A stretch of DNA of 64,000 nucleotides. Origin: Favolaschia claudopus (taxonomy: Eukaryota > Basidiomycota > Agaricomycetes > Agaricales > Mycenaceae). The position numbers and the translations under genes are program-made. Numbering within the stretch: position 1 is the first letter of the stretch; the number at the start of each line of letters is the position of its first letter. Below, in pieces: positions 10,011 through 20,411 of this stretch. Below the pieces are notes generated by a model that worked only from the letters and a program-made list of their open reading frames with translations, did not search any database and had not been told where the DNA came from. The DNA lies in NCBI GenBank assembly GCA_037176885.1, contig JAWWNJ010000098.1, forward strand, positions 372,001 to 436,000. Direction: 5' to 3'.

Positions 10011-11490
10011 ATGCAAAACACTATTGCACCATATCTTCTTGGCGTCGGCCCTCCCCCTGCTCTCACCGGACGACAGCTCGCAGTGGCCCAATTACAGGCC
10101 TCCCTCGACAATGGCATGTTTGACCACACCCGCGACTACGAGCAGCCTGGGGGCGACGACGATGATCCTAGCGATGAAGATCCGTCTTATCATCAATACC
10201 AGCTTCCTCCGTTCCCTCCTCACATTGTCGAAGCTCGCCAATCTCAGTTGCCATCCACTACAGCTCCCAGTCAAACTGCAAGTGTGTTACAGCCATTTGC
10301 GCATTCTGCAGGCTACTAATAAACTTCCAGACCGCGGTACCTTCATCACAGTCAAAGTCCCTATCTATGGCGAGCCAGGAAACGGAAAGAAGCGCGCCAC
10401 GGTTACCACAACCCTCGTCCTCCCCTCTGACATTCCTGCCGGCGACTTTCTATCCCGCATCACAGCTCAGATGAATGTCGACCCCACATCTGCGACGTTG
10501 GGATGGAAAGAGTCTCAGGAGCGTCGCAAGGATCCATATCACCGTCTGTCATCCGAGGACGATGTTCGCGACGCCTTCCAGCAGCTTCTCAAGCTCCAGA
10601 GGAGCACACGTCGTCAGAAAGAGGTGATAATGGAAGTGGTCAACCTGGTAAGTCATCCGTTATCTATGGGTTCTTCGGTGTTGAGCACACTGTCTTTTGA
10701 CTCTTTTCAGGAGGTGCAGCCTGATGGAAAGACGACAAAACAGGCCGAAAAACCCCCCGAGACCGCTGTTACCGCCACCGAGCTACAGCAGATTCAAAAC
10801 CATCTCAAGTGCGCGGAACATCCTGGCAAAAATCGGTGGTGCTACGTGATGGGCCCGAAATCTAAGTACCCAGGCAAGCACGTCGAGATTGGAATAGATG
10901 TTATTAATCTGTGGGCTCGCTACATGGTGCGTGACATGCAATTTCTGCTTCTCTTTTGCATTGCTGACTTTCGTCTTCAGCATGATGGCACCGCGGATCT
11001 AGAACATCCTCCCAAAATCCTCAAGCTTGACGAGCTTGCAGAGCGTGGCCGTGCTCGCGAGGAGCGTAGTCGTAACCGCGGACAAACTACCATGCCCCCC
11101 ATCCACGTCCATCTTGGCAACTCCGAGTCCGCCGATACTGTCCTTCGCGATGCCAATAGCGTCAAACGTCGACGTGAGGACGAGTCATCAGATGAATCTG
11201 ATGAAGACGAGGACGTCCTCCTTGTCTCCGACGTGCTGCGCGCTCTCGATGAAAAGTACCCCGCTCTCAAATACTTCCAATATGCTGAGAGCCTGGGGGA
11301 ACAAGGCATTGTCTATGCCAACAGCATTGCCGACTTCGATACCAAGTTCTACAAAACCGACGTTGGGATGGCAGCCGGTGCCGTGGGTAACTTCGTGCGC
11401 AAGGCAAGTAAGATGGTCGCCGCCGCGAAGAAACGCAAGGGGAAGAAGCGGGCTAGGGTTGTGGAGAACGAAAGCGACAAGGAGAACTAA
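10011..11490 (+). CDS. Transposon passenger protein, 437 aa, unknown function
   Basis: Four exons inferred: 10011-10281, 10331-10647, 10711-10926, 10981-11490. Introns of 49, 63 and 54 nt have GTGTGT, GTAAGT and GTGCGT donors and AG acceptors; intron 1 has a CTACTAAT branch-point match. Exons total 1314 nt, exactly 438 codons. The protein has an acidic stretch at residues 49-57, a central segment with C230, H233 and C240 (LKCAEHPGKNRWCYV) followed by INLWAR, a second acidic stretch at 335-346 and a basic C-terminus KKRKGKKRAR at 418-427 that looks like a nuclear localisation signal. I do not recognise a named domain. The nuclear-type composition and the position inside the inverted repeats, convergent with the transposase and 152 bp away, suggest a role in transposition or silencing, but that is inference. 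Confidence 0.75.
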
Positions 11491-11642
11491 TTTATTTCAC
11501 GCTGTGTATGTTATCGCCGCCTCTATAACCTGTAGATACTGTATCTCTACTAGTTTTCTGTATATTTGTATAGTCGTACTACTTGTTCATATAATTTCTT
11601 GCCGTCCTACTCGTGTATTGACACAACTACCGGTACAACAAC

Positions 11643-12813
11643 CTATACAACATCCCTGAACCACCCTTCGATGTTCTCTGGGGTCATCGTCTCATGAGCA
11701 GCTTCCCACAGAGTTGCGATGGGGTCGCAACCATCACGCCCTTCCATTGAGCTGAGAACATCGTCCCGGTTGCGGCGGATCCAATATTTCATGCATGAAA
11801 ACCCTTCTTCGGATGGATTGAAGTCGGGAGAGTATGGTGACAAATAAATGAGTCGACGCCCGCTGTAGATCAAATTCAGTTGGTTGGCAATCAAGAGGAT
11901 ATATCCTACGCACCGTCCCTCGACCATCTCACGAATCCCATCAAAATGATGAACACTTGCGTTGTCCATGACGAGAACAGAGTTGTCCTGTGGAAAGGGA
12001 TTCATGCGGTCAAGGAGAACATCGAGATAGTTGCGGAACTCTACGGCGGTCCAGGATCGAGTCAACACATCAAAGTGAAGTATGCCATCGAGGCAAATTG
12101 CCGGAAGCACAGAATAACTATACATATCAGCAGGTACGAAGTACTGGCAAGAGCATAAACACATACCGGATGCCTCGGACAAAAAAATCATGCCGCCGCG
12201 CTCGCATTCCAATAGGGGCCCATGCCATCTGCCGCGTTGTGTGTCGATTGCAAGCTGCTTCGTCTAGGAAGACCAGTCTTCGAGGTGGGTGTTGTCCAAC
12301 TTCACATTGGAAACCAAGCCGTTTGTTTTCCTCGGCTTCGAGTGCAGTTCGAGATATCTAGGGATATACTCATGTCAGCGGCACGAAACTCCCAGCAATT
12401 TTACTTACATGAACCCGAACATAACCCATTCGCAAAAGGGCGTCACGTATGGTGGTTTTGGCGACGTCGAGTCCCGTGGCTTCGCACAAACATTCCTGTA
12501 GCTCGAAAAGATAGATGTCGGGGGTTCTCGCAACAAGACCCTCAAGATACTTCTCAAAGGGTCAAATACGAAGAGTATTGAGAAGATCACAGACCGCGAC
12601 ATCAAAAGATGTGAGAATGCGGGGTCGTCCGAGCTGCAGAGGAATTTGGACGTGGTCCCCAGTGGTCCGCCACGTTCGGATGATGCGGTAAATGGTTCGC
12701 TCGCTGATGTTGGTAGCTGCAGCAATGTCTGGGACAGACATATAGGCCGACATTGTGGTGATGAGCTGTTTCTGCTCCTTAGGTATGTGGCGGCGGTTTC
12801 CTCGTCGTATCAT
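11643..12813 (-). CDS. Tc1-like DD34E transposase, left copy (five exons, intact)
   Basis: Exons in order: 12595-12813, 12409-12549, 12167-12357, 11914-12117, 11643-11862. Removing four introns of 45, 51, 49 and 51 nt gives 975 nt, or 324 residues, close to the usual Tc1 transposase length. An N-terminal helix-turn-helix (about residues 12-50, VPDIAAATNISERTIYRIIR) should bind the terminal repeats. The catalytic acids are D152 in FLDEA, D235 in VMDNASVHH and E270 in NPSEEGFS; the 34 residues between D235 and E270 match the DD34E Tc1 signature. An in-frame TGA falls within intron 1, so it does not disrupt the protein. Start chosen as the ATG opening MIRRGNRRH. The enzyme would cut and reinsert the element at TA sites. 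Identical to the right-arm copy. Confidence 0.88.
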
Positions 12814-13106
12814 GGTGAGAGTGAGGAGAGTATTGGCGGGCAACGCTCGTCGTCATGATGGAGCTGAGCTGTAGCTAAAAATAATTATATGACGGGTATG
12901 CCGGGAACTGCCGAACTCAGCTAAAAAATCGAGACTGTCTATCGTTTCCAAAATAGCTCGCTGATATTTTGGAAACGATAGACAGTCTCGATTTTTTAGC
13001 TGAGTTCGGCAGTTCCCGGCATACCCGTCATATAATTATTTTTAGCTACAGCTCAGCTCCATCATGACGACGAGCGTTGCCCGCCAATACTCTCCTCACT
13101 CTCACC

Positions 13107-14277
13107 ATGATACGACGAGGAAACCGCCGCCACATACCTAAGGAGCAGAAACAGCTCATCACCACAATGTCGGCCTATATGTCTGTCCCAGACATTGCTG
13201 CAGCTACCAACATCAGCGAGCGAACCATTTACCGCATCATCCGAACGTGGCGGACCACTGGGGACCACGTCCAAATTCCTCTGCAGCTCGGACGACCCCG
13301 CATTCTCACATCTTTTGATGTCGCGGTCTGTGATCTTCTCAATACTCTTCGTATTTGACCCTTTGAGAAGTATCTTGAGGGTCTTGTTGCGAGAACCCCC
13401 GACATCTATCTTTTCGAGCTACAGGAATGTTTGTGCGAAGCCACGGGACTCGACGTCGCCAAAACCACCATACGTGACGCCCTTTTGCGAATGGGTTATG
13501 TTCGGGTTCATGTAAGTAAAATTGCTGGGAGTTTCGTGCCGCTGACATGAGTATATCCCTAGATATCTCGAACTGCACTCGAAGCCGAGGAAAACAAACG
13601 GCTTGGTTTCCAATGTGAAGTTGGACAACACCCACCTCGAAGACTGGTCTTCCTAGACGAAGCAGCTTGCAATCGACACACAACGCGGCAGATGGCATGG
13701 GCCCCTATTGGAATGCGAGCGCGGCGGCATGATTTTTTTGTCCGAGGCATCCGGTATGTGTTTATGCTCTTGCCAGTACTTCGTACCTGCTGATATGTAT
13801 AGTTATTCTGTGCTTCCGGCAATTTGCCTCGATGGCATACTTCACTTTGATGTGTTGACTCGATCCTGGACCGCCGTAGAGTTCCGCAACTATCTCGATG
13901 TTCTCCTTGACCGCATGAATCCCTTTCCACAGGACAACTCTGTTCTCGTCATGGACAACGCAAGTGTTCATCATTTTGATGGGATTCGTGAGATGGTCGA
14001 GGGACGGTGCGTAGGATATATCCTCTTGATTGCCAACCAACTGAATTTGATCTACAGCGGGCGTCGACTCATTTATTTGTCACCATACTCTCCCGACTTC
14101 AATCCATCCGAAGAAGGGTTTTCATGCATGAAATATTGGATCCGCCGCAACCGGGACGATGTTCTCAGCTCAATGGAAGGGCGTGATGGTTGCGACCCCA
14201 TCGCAACTCTGTGGGAAGCTGCTCATGAGACGATGACCCCAGAGAACATCGAAGGGTGGTTCAGGGATGTTGTATAG
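13107..14277 (+). CDS. Tc1-like DD34E transposase, right copy (five exons, intact)
   Basis: Exons 13107-13325, 13371-13511, 13563-13753, 13803-14006 and 14058-14277; 324 residues. Intron donors are GTCTGT, GTAAGT, GTATGT and GTGCGT; the first, with a GTCTGT donor and an AAG acceptor, is the weakest call but it restores the expected DVA-YLEGLVARTPDI order and removes a TGA. Catalytic acids D152, D235 and E270 as in the left copy. The two transposase genes start about 290 bp apart, divergent from the centre of the palindrome, so their promoters lie in inverted orientation in the 12814-13106 region. Confidence 0.88.
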
Positions 14278-14429
14278 GTTGTTGTACCGGTAGTTGTGTC
14301 AATACACGAGTAGGACGGCAAGAAATTATATGAACAAGTAGTACGACTATACAAATATACAGAAAACTAGTAGAGATACAGTATCTACAGGTTATAGAGG
14401 CGGCGATAACATACACAGCGTGAAATAAA

Positions 14430-15909
14430 TTAGTTCTCCTTGTCGCTTTCGTTCTCCACAACCCTAGCCCGCTTCTTCCCCTTGCGTTTCTTCGCGGCGG
14501 CGACCATCTTACTTGCCTTGCGCACGAAGTTACCCACGGCACCGGCTGCCATCCCAACGTCGGTTTTGTAGAACTTGGTATCGAAGTCGGCAATGCTGTT
14601 GGCATAGACAATGCCTTGTTCCCCCAGGCTCTCAGCATATTGGAAGTATTTGAGAGCGGGGTACTTTTCATCGAGAGCGCGCAGCACGTCGGAGACAAGG
14701 AGGACGTCCTCGTCTTCATCAGATTCATCTGATGACTCGTCCTCACGTCGACGTTTGACGCTATTGGCATCGCGAAGGACAGTATCGGCGGACTCGGAGT
14801 TGCCAAGATGGACGTGGATGGGGGGCATGGTAGTTTGTCCGCGGTTACGACTACGCTCCTCGCGAGCACGGCCACGCTCTGCAAGCTCGTCAAGCTTGAG
14901 GATTTTGGGAGGATGTTCTAGATCCGCGGTGCCATCATGCTGAAGACGAAAGTCAGCAATGCAAAAGAGAAGCAGAAATTGCATGTCACGCACCATGTAG
15001 CGAGCCCACAGATTAATAACATCTATTCCAATCTCGACGTGCTTGCCTGGGTACTTAGATTTCGGGCCCATCACGTAGCACCACCGATTTTTGCCAGGAT
15101 GTTCCGCGCACTTGAGATGGTTTTGAATCTGCTGTAGCTCGGTGGCGGTAACAGCGGTCTCGGGGGGTTTTTCGGCCTGTTTTGTCGTCTTTCCATCAGG
15201 CTGCACCTCCTGAAAAGAGTCAAAAGACAGTGTGCTCAACACCGAAGAACCCATAGATAACGGATGACTTACCAGGTTGACCACTTCCATTATCACCTCT
15301 TTCTGACGACGTGTGCTCCTCTGGAGCTTGAGAAGCTGCTGGAAGGCGTCGCGAACATCGTCCTCGGATGACAGACGGTGATATGGATCCTTGCGACGCT
15401 CCTGAGACTCTTTCCATCCCAACGTCGCAGATGTGGGGTCGACATTCATCTGAGCTGTGATGCGGGATAGAAAGTCGCCGGCAGGAATGTCAGAGGGGAG
15501 GACGAGGGTTGTGGTAACCGTGGCGCGCTTCTTTCCGTTTCCTGGCTCGCCATAGATAGGGACTTTGACTGTGATGAAGGTACCGCGGTCTGGAAGTTTA
15601 TTAGTAGCCTGCAGAATGCGCAAATGGCTGTAACACACTTGCAGTTTGACTGGGAGCTGTAGTGGATGGCAACTGAGATTGGCGAGCTTCGACAATGTGA
15701 GGAGGGAACGGAGGAAGCTGGTATTGATGATAAGACGGATCTTCATCGCTAGGATCATCGTCGTCGCCCCCAGGCTGCTCGTAGTCGCGGGTGTGGTCAA
15801 ACATGCCATTGTCGAGGGAGGCCTGTAATTGGGCCACTGCGAGCTGTCGTCCGGTGAGAGCAGGGGGAGGGCCGACGCCAAGAAGATATGGTGCAATAGT
15901 GTTTTGCAT
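14430..15909 (-). CDS. Transposon passenger protein, 437 aa, right copy
   Basis: Exact mirror of the gene at 10011-11490, with exons 15639-15909, 15273-15589, 14994-15209 and 14430-14939. Both copies keep full splice signals and an uninterrupted frame. Confidence 0.75.
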
Positions 15910-16050
15910 GGTGTCAACACCGGTCGAAAAGTAGAATAGGTGGGCGCCTTGGACTCGTTGAGCGAGGATATATAGCGCAGCATATGCTCCACACGATCGT
16001 CAGCCTGCTCGTCATGACTGTAAGTCTCCAGTGACGGTGTAACTGTACTA

Positions 16051-16177
16051 CAGTGGCGGCGCCATCTGATGCCACCCCTAAAAATAGAACAGCCCATTTC
16101 TGGAACTTTTGATGCAAGTGGAGTCGATTGGGGTCACATCAATTTCTGGGGGGTGGCATCAGATCCCGCCGCCACTG
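16051..16177. mobile_element. 127-bp TA-flanked MITE (CAGTGGCGGCG family), copy 2
   Basis: Mirror image of 9743-9869, carried within the right Tc1-like copy. Confidence 0.9.
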
Positions 16178-16310
16178 TAGGTGGTCGTTGTTGAGGAGGT
16201 ATTAGCAGAAAAGGTTATTCTAAATTTGGCACGACATAGTTACGACCTCTCGGCCCGAACTCAGCTAAAAAATCGAGACTGTCTATCGTTTCCAAAATAG
16301 CTGTCAATAA

Positions 16311-16778
16311 TATAATAATAAAGGGTCCTACCACGCCGTGGTCCACTATCTAAGGCTTATTCACTCCCGCCAGGGATTCCGTTAGACAGTAACCCTCGTA
16401 AGGGGGGGGGGGGGGGGGCTACGTAATTGTTCCGCCTCACAAAAACCCGCGGGTTTGGGAAGATCCCGAGAAGATAAGAAATGAGTCATCGCTTTCACTC
16501 AATGCCAGCTTCTTGCCGACGAAGCTCATCCGAAATTCATTGAAAATGCAACTGTATGCACTACATGAGGAATAAAATTAATCTGTGCCGGTAGGACCGA
16601 AGCTTGGATATAGGAATGGGGGGGGTAGCCAAAATCGCAGCGGTATTGCGGAAGAGTGTGAGGTACGGTAAGAAATCGAAAGTTCTGGCAATAAAAATCG
16701 GTCGGCTTTATCGGACTGCCTGTTTTGGGGGGCCCTTCAAGGAGGTCTGTGTTACGATCGGCAAGATCGCTCACCTCT
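16311..16778. other. Non-coding flank with a G17 homopolymer
   Basis: No gene. A run of 17 G lies at about 16402-16418, close to the right edge of the palindrome. Otherwise unremarkable. Confidence 0.5.
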
Positions 16779-18203
16779 TGAGTTGCGGCCACTGAACTGG
16801 CATTTCCATATATGGGACGTCCTCCTAAGAATACCGCTAGCGATGGGGTTTGTCCTGATGACCTTTGAGAGCCCTTAGGACATCTCATTAGATGTATGTG
16901 GACAATGGTCCACATAGGAGGGGAAGCTTGTTTCAGTCCGTACATGCAATTTACTGAATGACATATTACATAGTACACTGCGGCCCCCTCGTCGATCTAT
17001 TCTAAGTACTCATGCAACTGCTGAAAAGCTCAGGAAATTGAAATTCAGTAAGAATATCCTGTATATTGAATGCCACTTGTGCAATATAGCAGAGGTCAGG
17101 ATTCTCAGGATGTGCCTCTCTAGCAACTGGTCTTCCTTTCGAGCTTGAGCATTGGGTTGAGCATTTCCCTGTTTTTGTACTATATTAGTATATTTTGCGC
17201 TGGCTGTACAGGATTCTGCTGCACCGGAGGTGGCTCTGAACCTTGAGGTCTACATGTTGGTGACGGAGGTGAACTTTGCATATCCTGGTCTTCATTCTGT
17301 CCTGCTAAAATACCAGCATTCCCAGCTATTCCCAGTGTTCTGCATCTCAGCAATTCGGCCAGCTGTGCGAGGTGTAAGTTGAAGTTGCTGGCCATTCCAG
17401 TTAACCTGGTTGCTGTACAGGCAATCTCCGGTGTACAGGGCTATCCAGAATGCGATTGACACGCTCTTGCCCCTGAGCTGCATTTCATATGCGCTGTGGA
17501 GTATTTGGAGGCGTAGACCTATTTAATTTAATTTTGCTTGATGGAAAGCATTGACTGATTGATCTGGCTCATACATTCAGTAACAGAAGATAATGTGGAG
17601 GATTAAGCTGATGTTGAGTGCTAATGCTAAGCGCTAAAAAAAAATCAGCTGCAACAAGCCACTAAGCAAATGGCTAGAAGTGTAAGAAATACCAAAATAC
17701 ACGTCATAGAGGAGAGAAAGAAAAGAGGGAGCACATCCATTGAGCAACTACACATACTATATAGGTAGGACATATCTATCCATGAGGTTGAAGCAAGGTT
17801 GAAGCGCGTTCCGAGGTCACGTGACATTGACAGTTGCATGACTGACTGCCGGCCGTTCCCGAAGTCCGAGGCCACGGAGTCAGGACTCCAGGACGTGCTT
17901 ACAAAGCATTTGGACGGAGATTTGTAAGCATCTGCATTCTGGAGCCCTATACCGATGAATGGGGAAGCAAGCTTCCCCATTAGACGTGGCTTCTGCTACA
18001 AACAGTAACAAACAACCCCAATTCTGTCTGAAGCGCAAGTTTATATTGCCTTTTTAGGCATTTTCCTTGCGTTTTGATGGTAGGTATGCAATGTCGAGGT
18101 ACCTACTAGCACCTCTGCGCCATTTGCCAGCTTGTCTGGCGCTCTCGCAGTGTGGTAAGGGTACTTTCCATATATGGGAATGCAAGTTCAGTGGCCGCAA
18201 CTG
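16779..18203. mobile_element. Possible 1.4-kb inverted-repeat element with CAGTTGCGGCC tips
   Basis: About 35 bases at 16782-16816 (GTTGCGGCCACTGAACTGGC, then a CCATATATGG core) recur as the reverse complement at 18165-18203, where they end CCGCAACTG followed by TA. The left tip is degenerate (TTGAGTTGCGG). No transposase is visible between. The tip CAGTTGCGG is shared with the element at 45910-46278, so the two may belong to one superfamily. The 17805-17979 hairpin-ended repeat lies inside. Confidence 0.5.
17805..17979 (+). repeat. Hairpin-ended dispersed repeat, uninterrupted copy
   Basis: Matches 52669-52739 joined to 60817-60921, with the site that is interrupted there (CGGACTCAGG) present once here as CGGAGTCAGG (17875-17884). 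It ends with the hairpin GGGGAAGCAAGCTTCCCC at 17961-17978. This copy acts as the natural empty site for the tandem array insertion at 52.7 kb. Confidence 0.8.
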
Positions 18204-18482
18204 TATGAATCAGCTAAGTTACAGTGACCGTCCGAGGGGATAAAGCCTATAGTGCTATAGCCCTATAGCAGGGCTATAATCAGGCCTCTAGCAATTCTCG
18301 GACAGTGTTAAAGCCTGTAGAGTCACATGTTCTCGCCCCAATCAAGGAGGTCTACCAGAGAAGGAATTGGCATTGCTTGACGTGCCGAACAGTAATTCAC
18401 GAGGTGTGAAGGTAAATTTTGACGATTTTTCAAGGGTTTTTTGCCGCCAAAAAATGCGCCTGTTGTGCGCTTGAGTTGCGGG

Positions 18483-18515
18483 CCCATGCGCTAACATAGA
18501 ACCATAGCGCATGGG
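18483..18515 (-). other. 3' UTR stem-loop of the non-LTR element
   Basis: CCCATGCGCTA (18483-18493) pairs perfectly with TAGCGCATGGG (18505-18515) around an 11-base loop. It lies 130 bases downstream of the ORF2 stop. Some non-LTR retrotransposons use such a structure for recognition by their RT; here that is inference. Confidence 0.6.
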
Positions 18516-18647
18516 TGGAAAGAAATGTACAAGAAGGTGGAGGGGGTATATTGGGGGCCGGGTTTTCGTGTGTGGTGTGCGGAGGGATGGAACCAAGTTT
18601 CGAACATGGCGGGTACTGGGAAGCTCAGCGGAGCGCGGCCCTCGCGT

Positions 18648-20411
18648 TCAGCCCGTGTCTCCCTCGTCTGATTCGTCGTCTGGCGGCTCCGGCTCGTCTT
18701 CGTAGACCGGGAGGTCTTGTGGCGTGCGGGGTTTGCCCGTCTTTGTGAACGCCCCAGACAACTCTAGGAATGCCGCTAGTGCAGTAATTCCGTCTTTTGT
18801 ACCCAGTATTTCGGGTAGGGAAATATCCCTTGAGACTTTTCGGAGTTTGTGCCGTTGGTCCTCGTACTGAGGACACTCGCGCAGGATGTGTTCGCGCGTT
18901 TGGAACTCTTCCCCGCAGGGGCAGTCAACGTCCTCGGATGGTACAAATCGGCTGTAGTACTCGCCTGAGAAGCAATGCCCTATGCGGCATTGGGTGACCC
19001 GTCCAAAAACTTCTCGCTTCAGCGTCGCGAAATGGGGGGTGGGTTTCGTAGATGGGGGGAAGCGGTTTGCCATTGCATAGCCCCCCGTCTTCTGCGCTGC
19101 CTTCCATTCCTTGACCCACGACTTCTGGACCTTTTCCTTCGATTTGCGGAGTGCGTTGGAGCGGGTACCGCTCCGTATGCGCCTCTTCCAGCTTCCCAAT
19201 CGCCCACTTCGCCTTGGTGGCCTTGCACAGGCGCTTGAAGAAGTTTGCTGCCTTCTTGACTTTGCTGCGCAAAGCTCGGCATCTGGTTCCAGCTCTCATT
19301 TCGAACTCGTTCTGTTCGGACTGCGCTGCTTTTAGGTTGTCGCCTGCTTGTTTGAGTTCTTCGCTCCACCATGGTTTCGCGTTGGAGCTGGGCATCCGAA
19401 CCTTGCCCACCCGTTCCGTAGCCTCGCGCATCGCGTCGGTGAGGGCTTTTGCCGCCGCTGTAAGTTGGTCGTTGGAAACCGGTAGCTGCTCGTCCATAAT
19501 CGGGGTGATGTGCTGCCGGTGCGTCTCCAAAGTCTGCCGGAAGGCTTTGCTCCAATCAGCCGGGTCCACCTCCTTCAGACTAAACTTTACGCCAGTCGTG
19601 TTGTCGATTTCTGTTCGTCCGTGGTCCATCGTCCATCGAATACCTTTGTGGTCCGAGCCGTATGACATTGTGTCATCGATTGTCCAGTCCTTGACCGTGT
19701 CGTTGTTGACTGCCGCCGCGTTGACAAACGTCAAATCTATAACCGACGAGGAACGCCGGCCGTCGTGTGGAACGTAAGTAACTTCTCCTTTTTTGTTTAG
19801 CAGCGCATATCCCTTCTCCGCTGTCCAATCTACGAAATTCCTCGAACGTGAGTTTCCGTTAACACCGAGGCAAGACCAGAGTTCGTGGTGGAGGTTGGTG
19901 TCGCCAAGTAGGATAACGGGTCGGTCAGTTGGCAAGTCGAGGGCTTTGATACGCTCGATTGCTGGTCGCAGGTACTGTTTCTGGTCATTGTACATGTTCA
20001 CATAAGTTGTGGTGGGAGCGCCCGGCTGCGAGACATCGATCACTTGAATGTCGAGGTCTTGTGCGATGTCGGACCGTAGAGTGACAGTGAAGTCTGGTCT
20101 GTTTTGGTAGTACACCATGACGCGGGGGTGCGCGCTGCCTGGTGGAATATAGTCCTTAGGGAGCACTGGGGTCCATGCTGCATGTCCAATTGAGCCGATG
20201 ATCGCGTCGCCCGAATCGTCTGTGCCGATTCTTGCCCAGCTTGGCTCCTGGAGAAAGATAATGTCAAAATCACGAATTCGATCATTTAGAAACGCATGTG
20301 TTGCGGAAGATTTTCGGTTAATGTTCAGCTGCCCGCAGCGGATTGGTTTTGTTTGTATGGTATGGCGGTTTAGTGGTCGCTGGAGAGGTTGAGGTTGACT
20401 TCGTTCAACCA
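18648..20411 (-). pseudogene. Non-LTR ORF2: AP-like endonuclease fused to C-terminal tail by deletion
   Basis: The start chosen is the ATG near 20411 in ATGGTTGA, where it overlaps the ORF1 stop (an in-frame upstream Met exists at 20496). The first 230 residues are an exonuclease/endonuclease/phosphatase domain: CGQLNINRKS, FLQEPSW, LLGDTNLHHELW, SSVIDLTF and GSDHKGIRW give the metal and catalytic residues. The endonuclease would nick target DNA to prime reverse transcription. After a basic linker (KATKAKWAIGKLEEAH, about 19200) the sequence jumps to a segment belonging to the far C-terminus, with the frame changed: in the other frame (18648-19199) CPCGEEFQTREHILREC gives the closing CCHC knuckle and the protein ends EGDTG. 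RT and RNase H, normally over 800 residues, are absent, so the element depends on another copy. Confidence 0.85.

Larger units (their letters stand above)
9610..12958 (-). mobile_element. Tc1-like DNA transposon with passenger gene, left copy
   Basis: Terminal inverted repeats AGCTATTTTGGAAACGATAG... about 48 bp long lie at 9618-9665 and 12911-12958. Between them are a small TA-flanked element (9743-9869), a passenger gene on the plus strand (10011-11490) and, convergent with it, a Tc1-type transposase on the minus strand (11643-12813). A TA dinucleotide lies inside each end (AGCTA|TTTTGG), so the true termini may be TTTTGG...CCAAAA flanked by TA, as expected for Tc1/mariner elements. Confidence 0.9.
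9610..16310. repeat. 6.7-kb palindrome: two Tc1-like elements in inverted orientation
   Basis: Positions x and 25920 minus x are complementary throughout: arms 9610-12955 and 12965-16310, each 3346 bp, with a 9-base unpaired centre (12956-12964). All coding regions and the small element at 9743-9869 appear as exact mirror images. Pairing ends abruptly at both outer sides. The outer edges read TTATTGACAGCTATTTTGG and its complement. Each arm alone has the structure of a complete transposon with about 48-bp terminal inverted repeats (9618-9665 and 12911-12958 in the left arm). The near absence of differences means a very recent duplication or an assembly artefact. Confidence 0.95.
12965..16310 (+). 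mobile_element. Tc1-like DNA transposon with passenger gene, right copy
   Basis: Mirror image of the left copy. The inner terminus starts at 12965 (TATTTTGG, missing the AGC seen on the outer ends) and the outer terminal repeat is 16255-16302. It contains the same transposase, passenger gene and MITE. The central spacer between copies is only GCTCGCTGA. Confidence 0.9.

Noticed and set aside
9823..11490. A single 555-codon plus-strand reading frame as the passenger protein
   Set aside because: Its first 160 codons begin in the MITE and read through an out-of-frame exon; the spliced model starting at 10011 gives canonical splice sites, a branch point and a better protein.
13356..13358. In-frame TGA as a disabling mutation of the transposase
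   Set aside because: It lies in a 45-nt segment with intron-like ends whose removal restores the expected Tc1 sequence order and DD34E spacing.
16402..16418. G17 run as a telomere remnant or G-quadruplex regulatory site
   Set aside because: It is a plain homopolymer without the TTAGGG period; its length may be a sequencing uncertainty.
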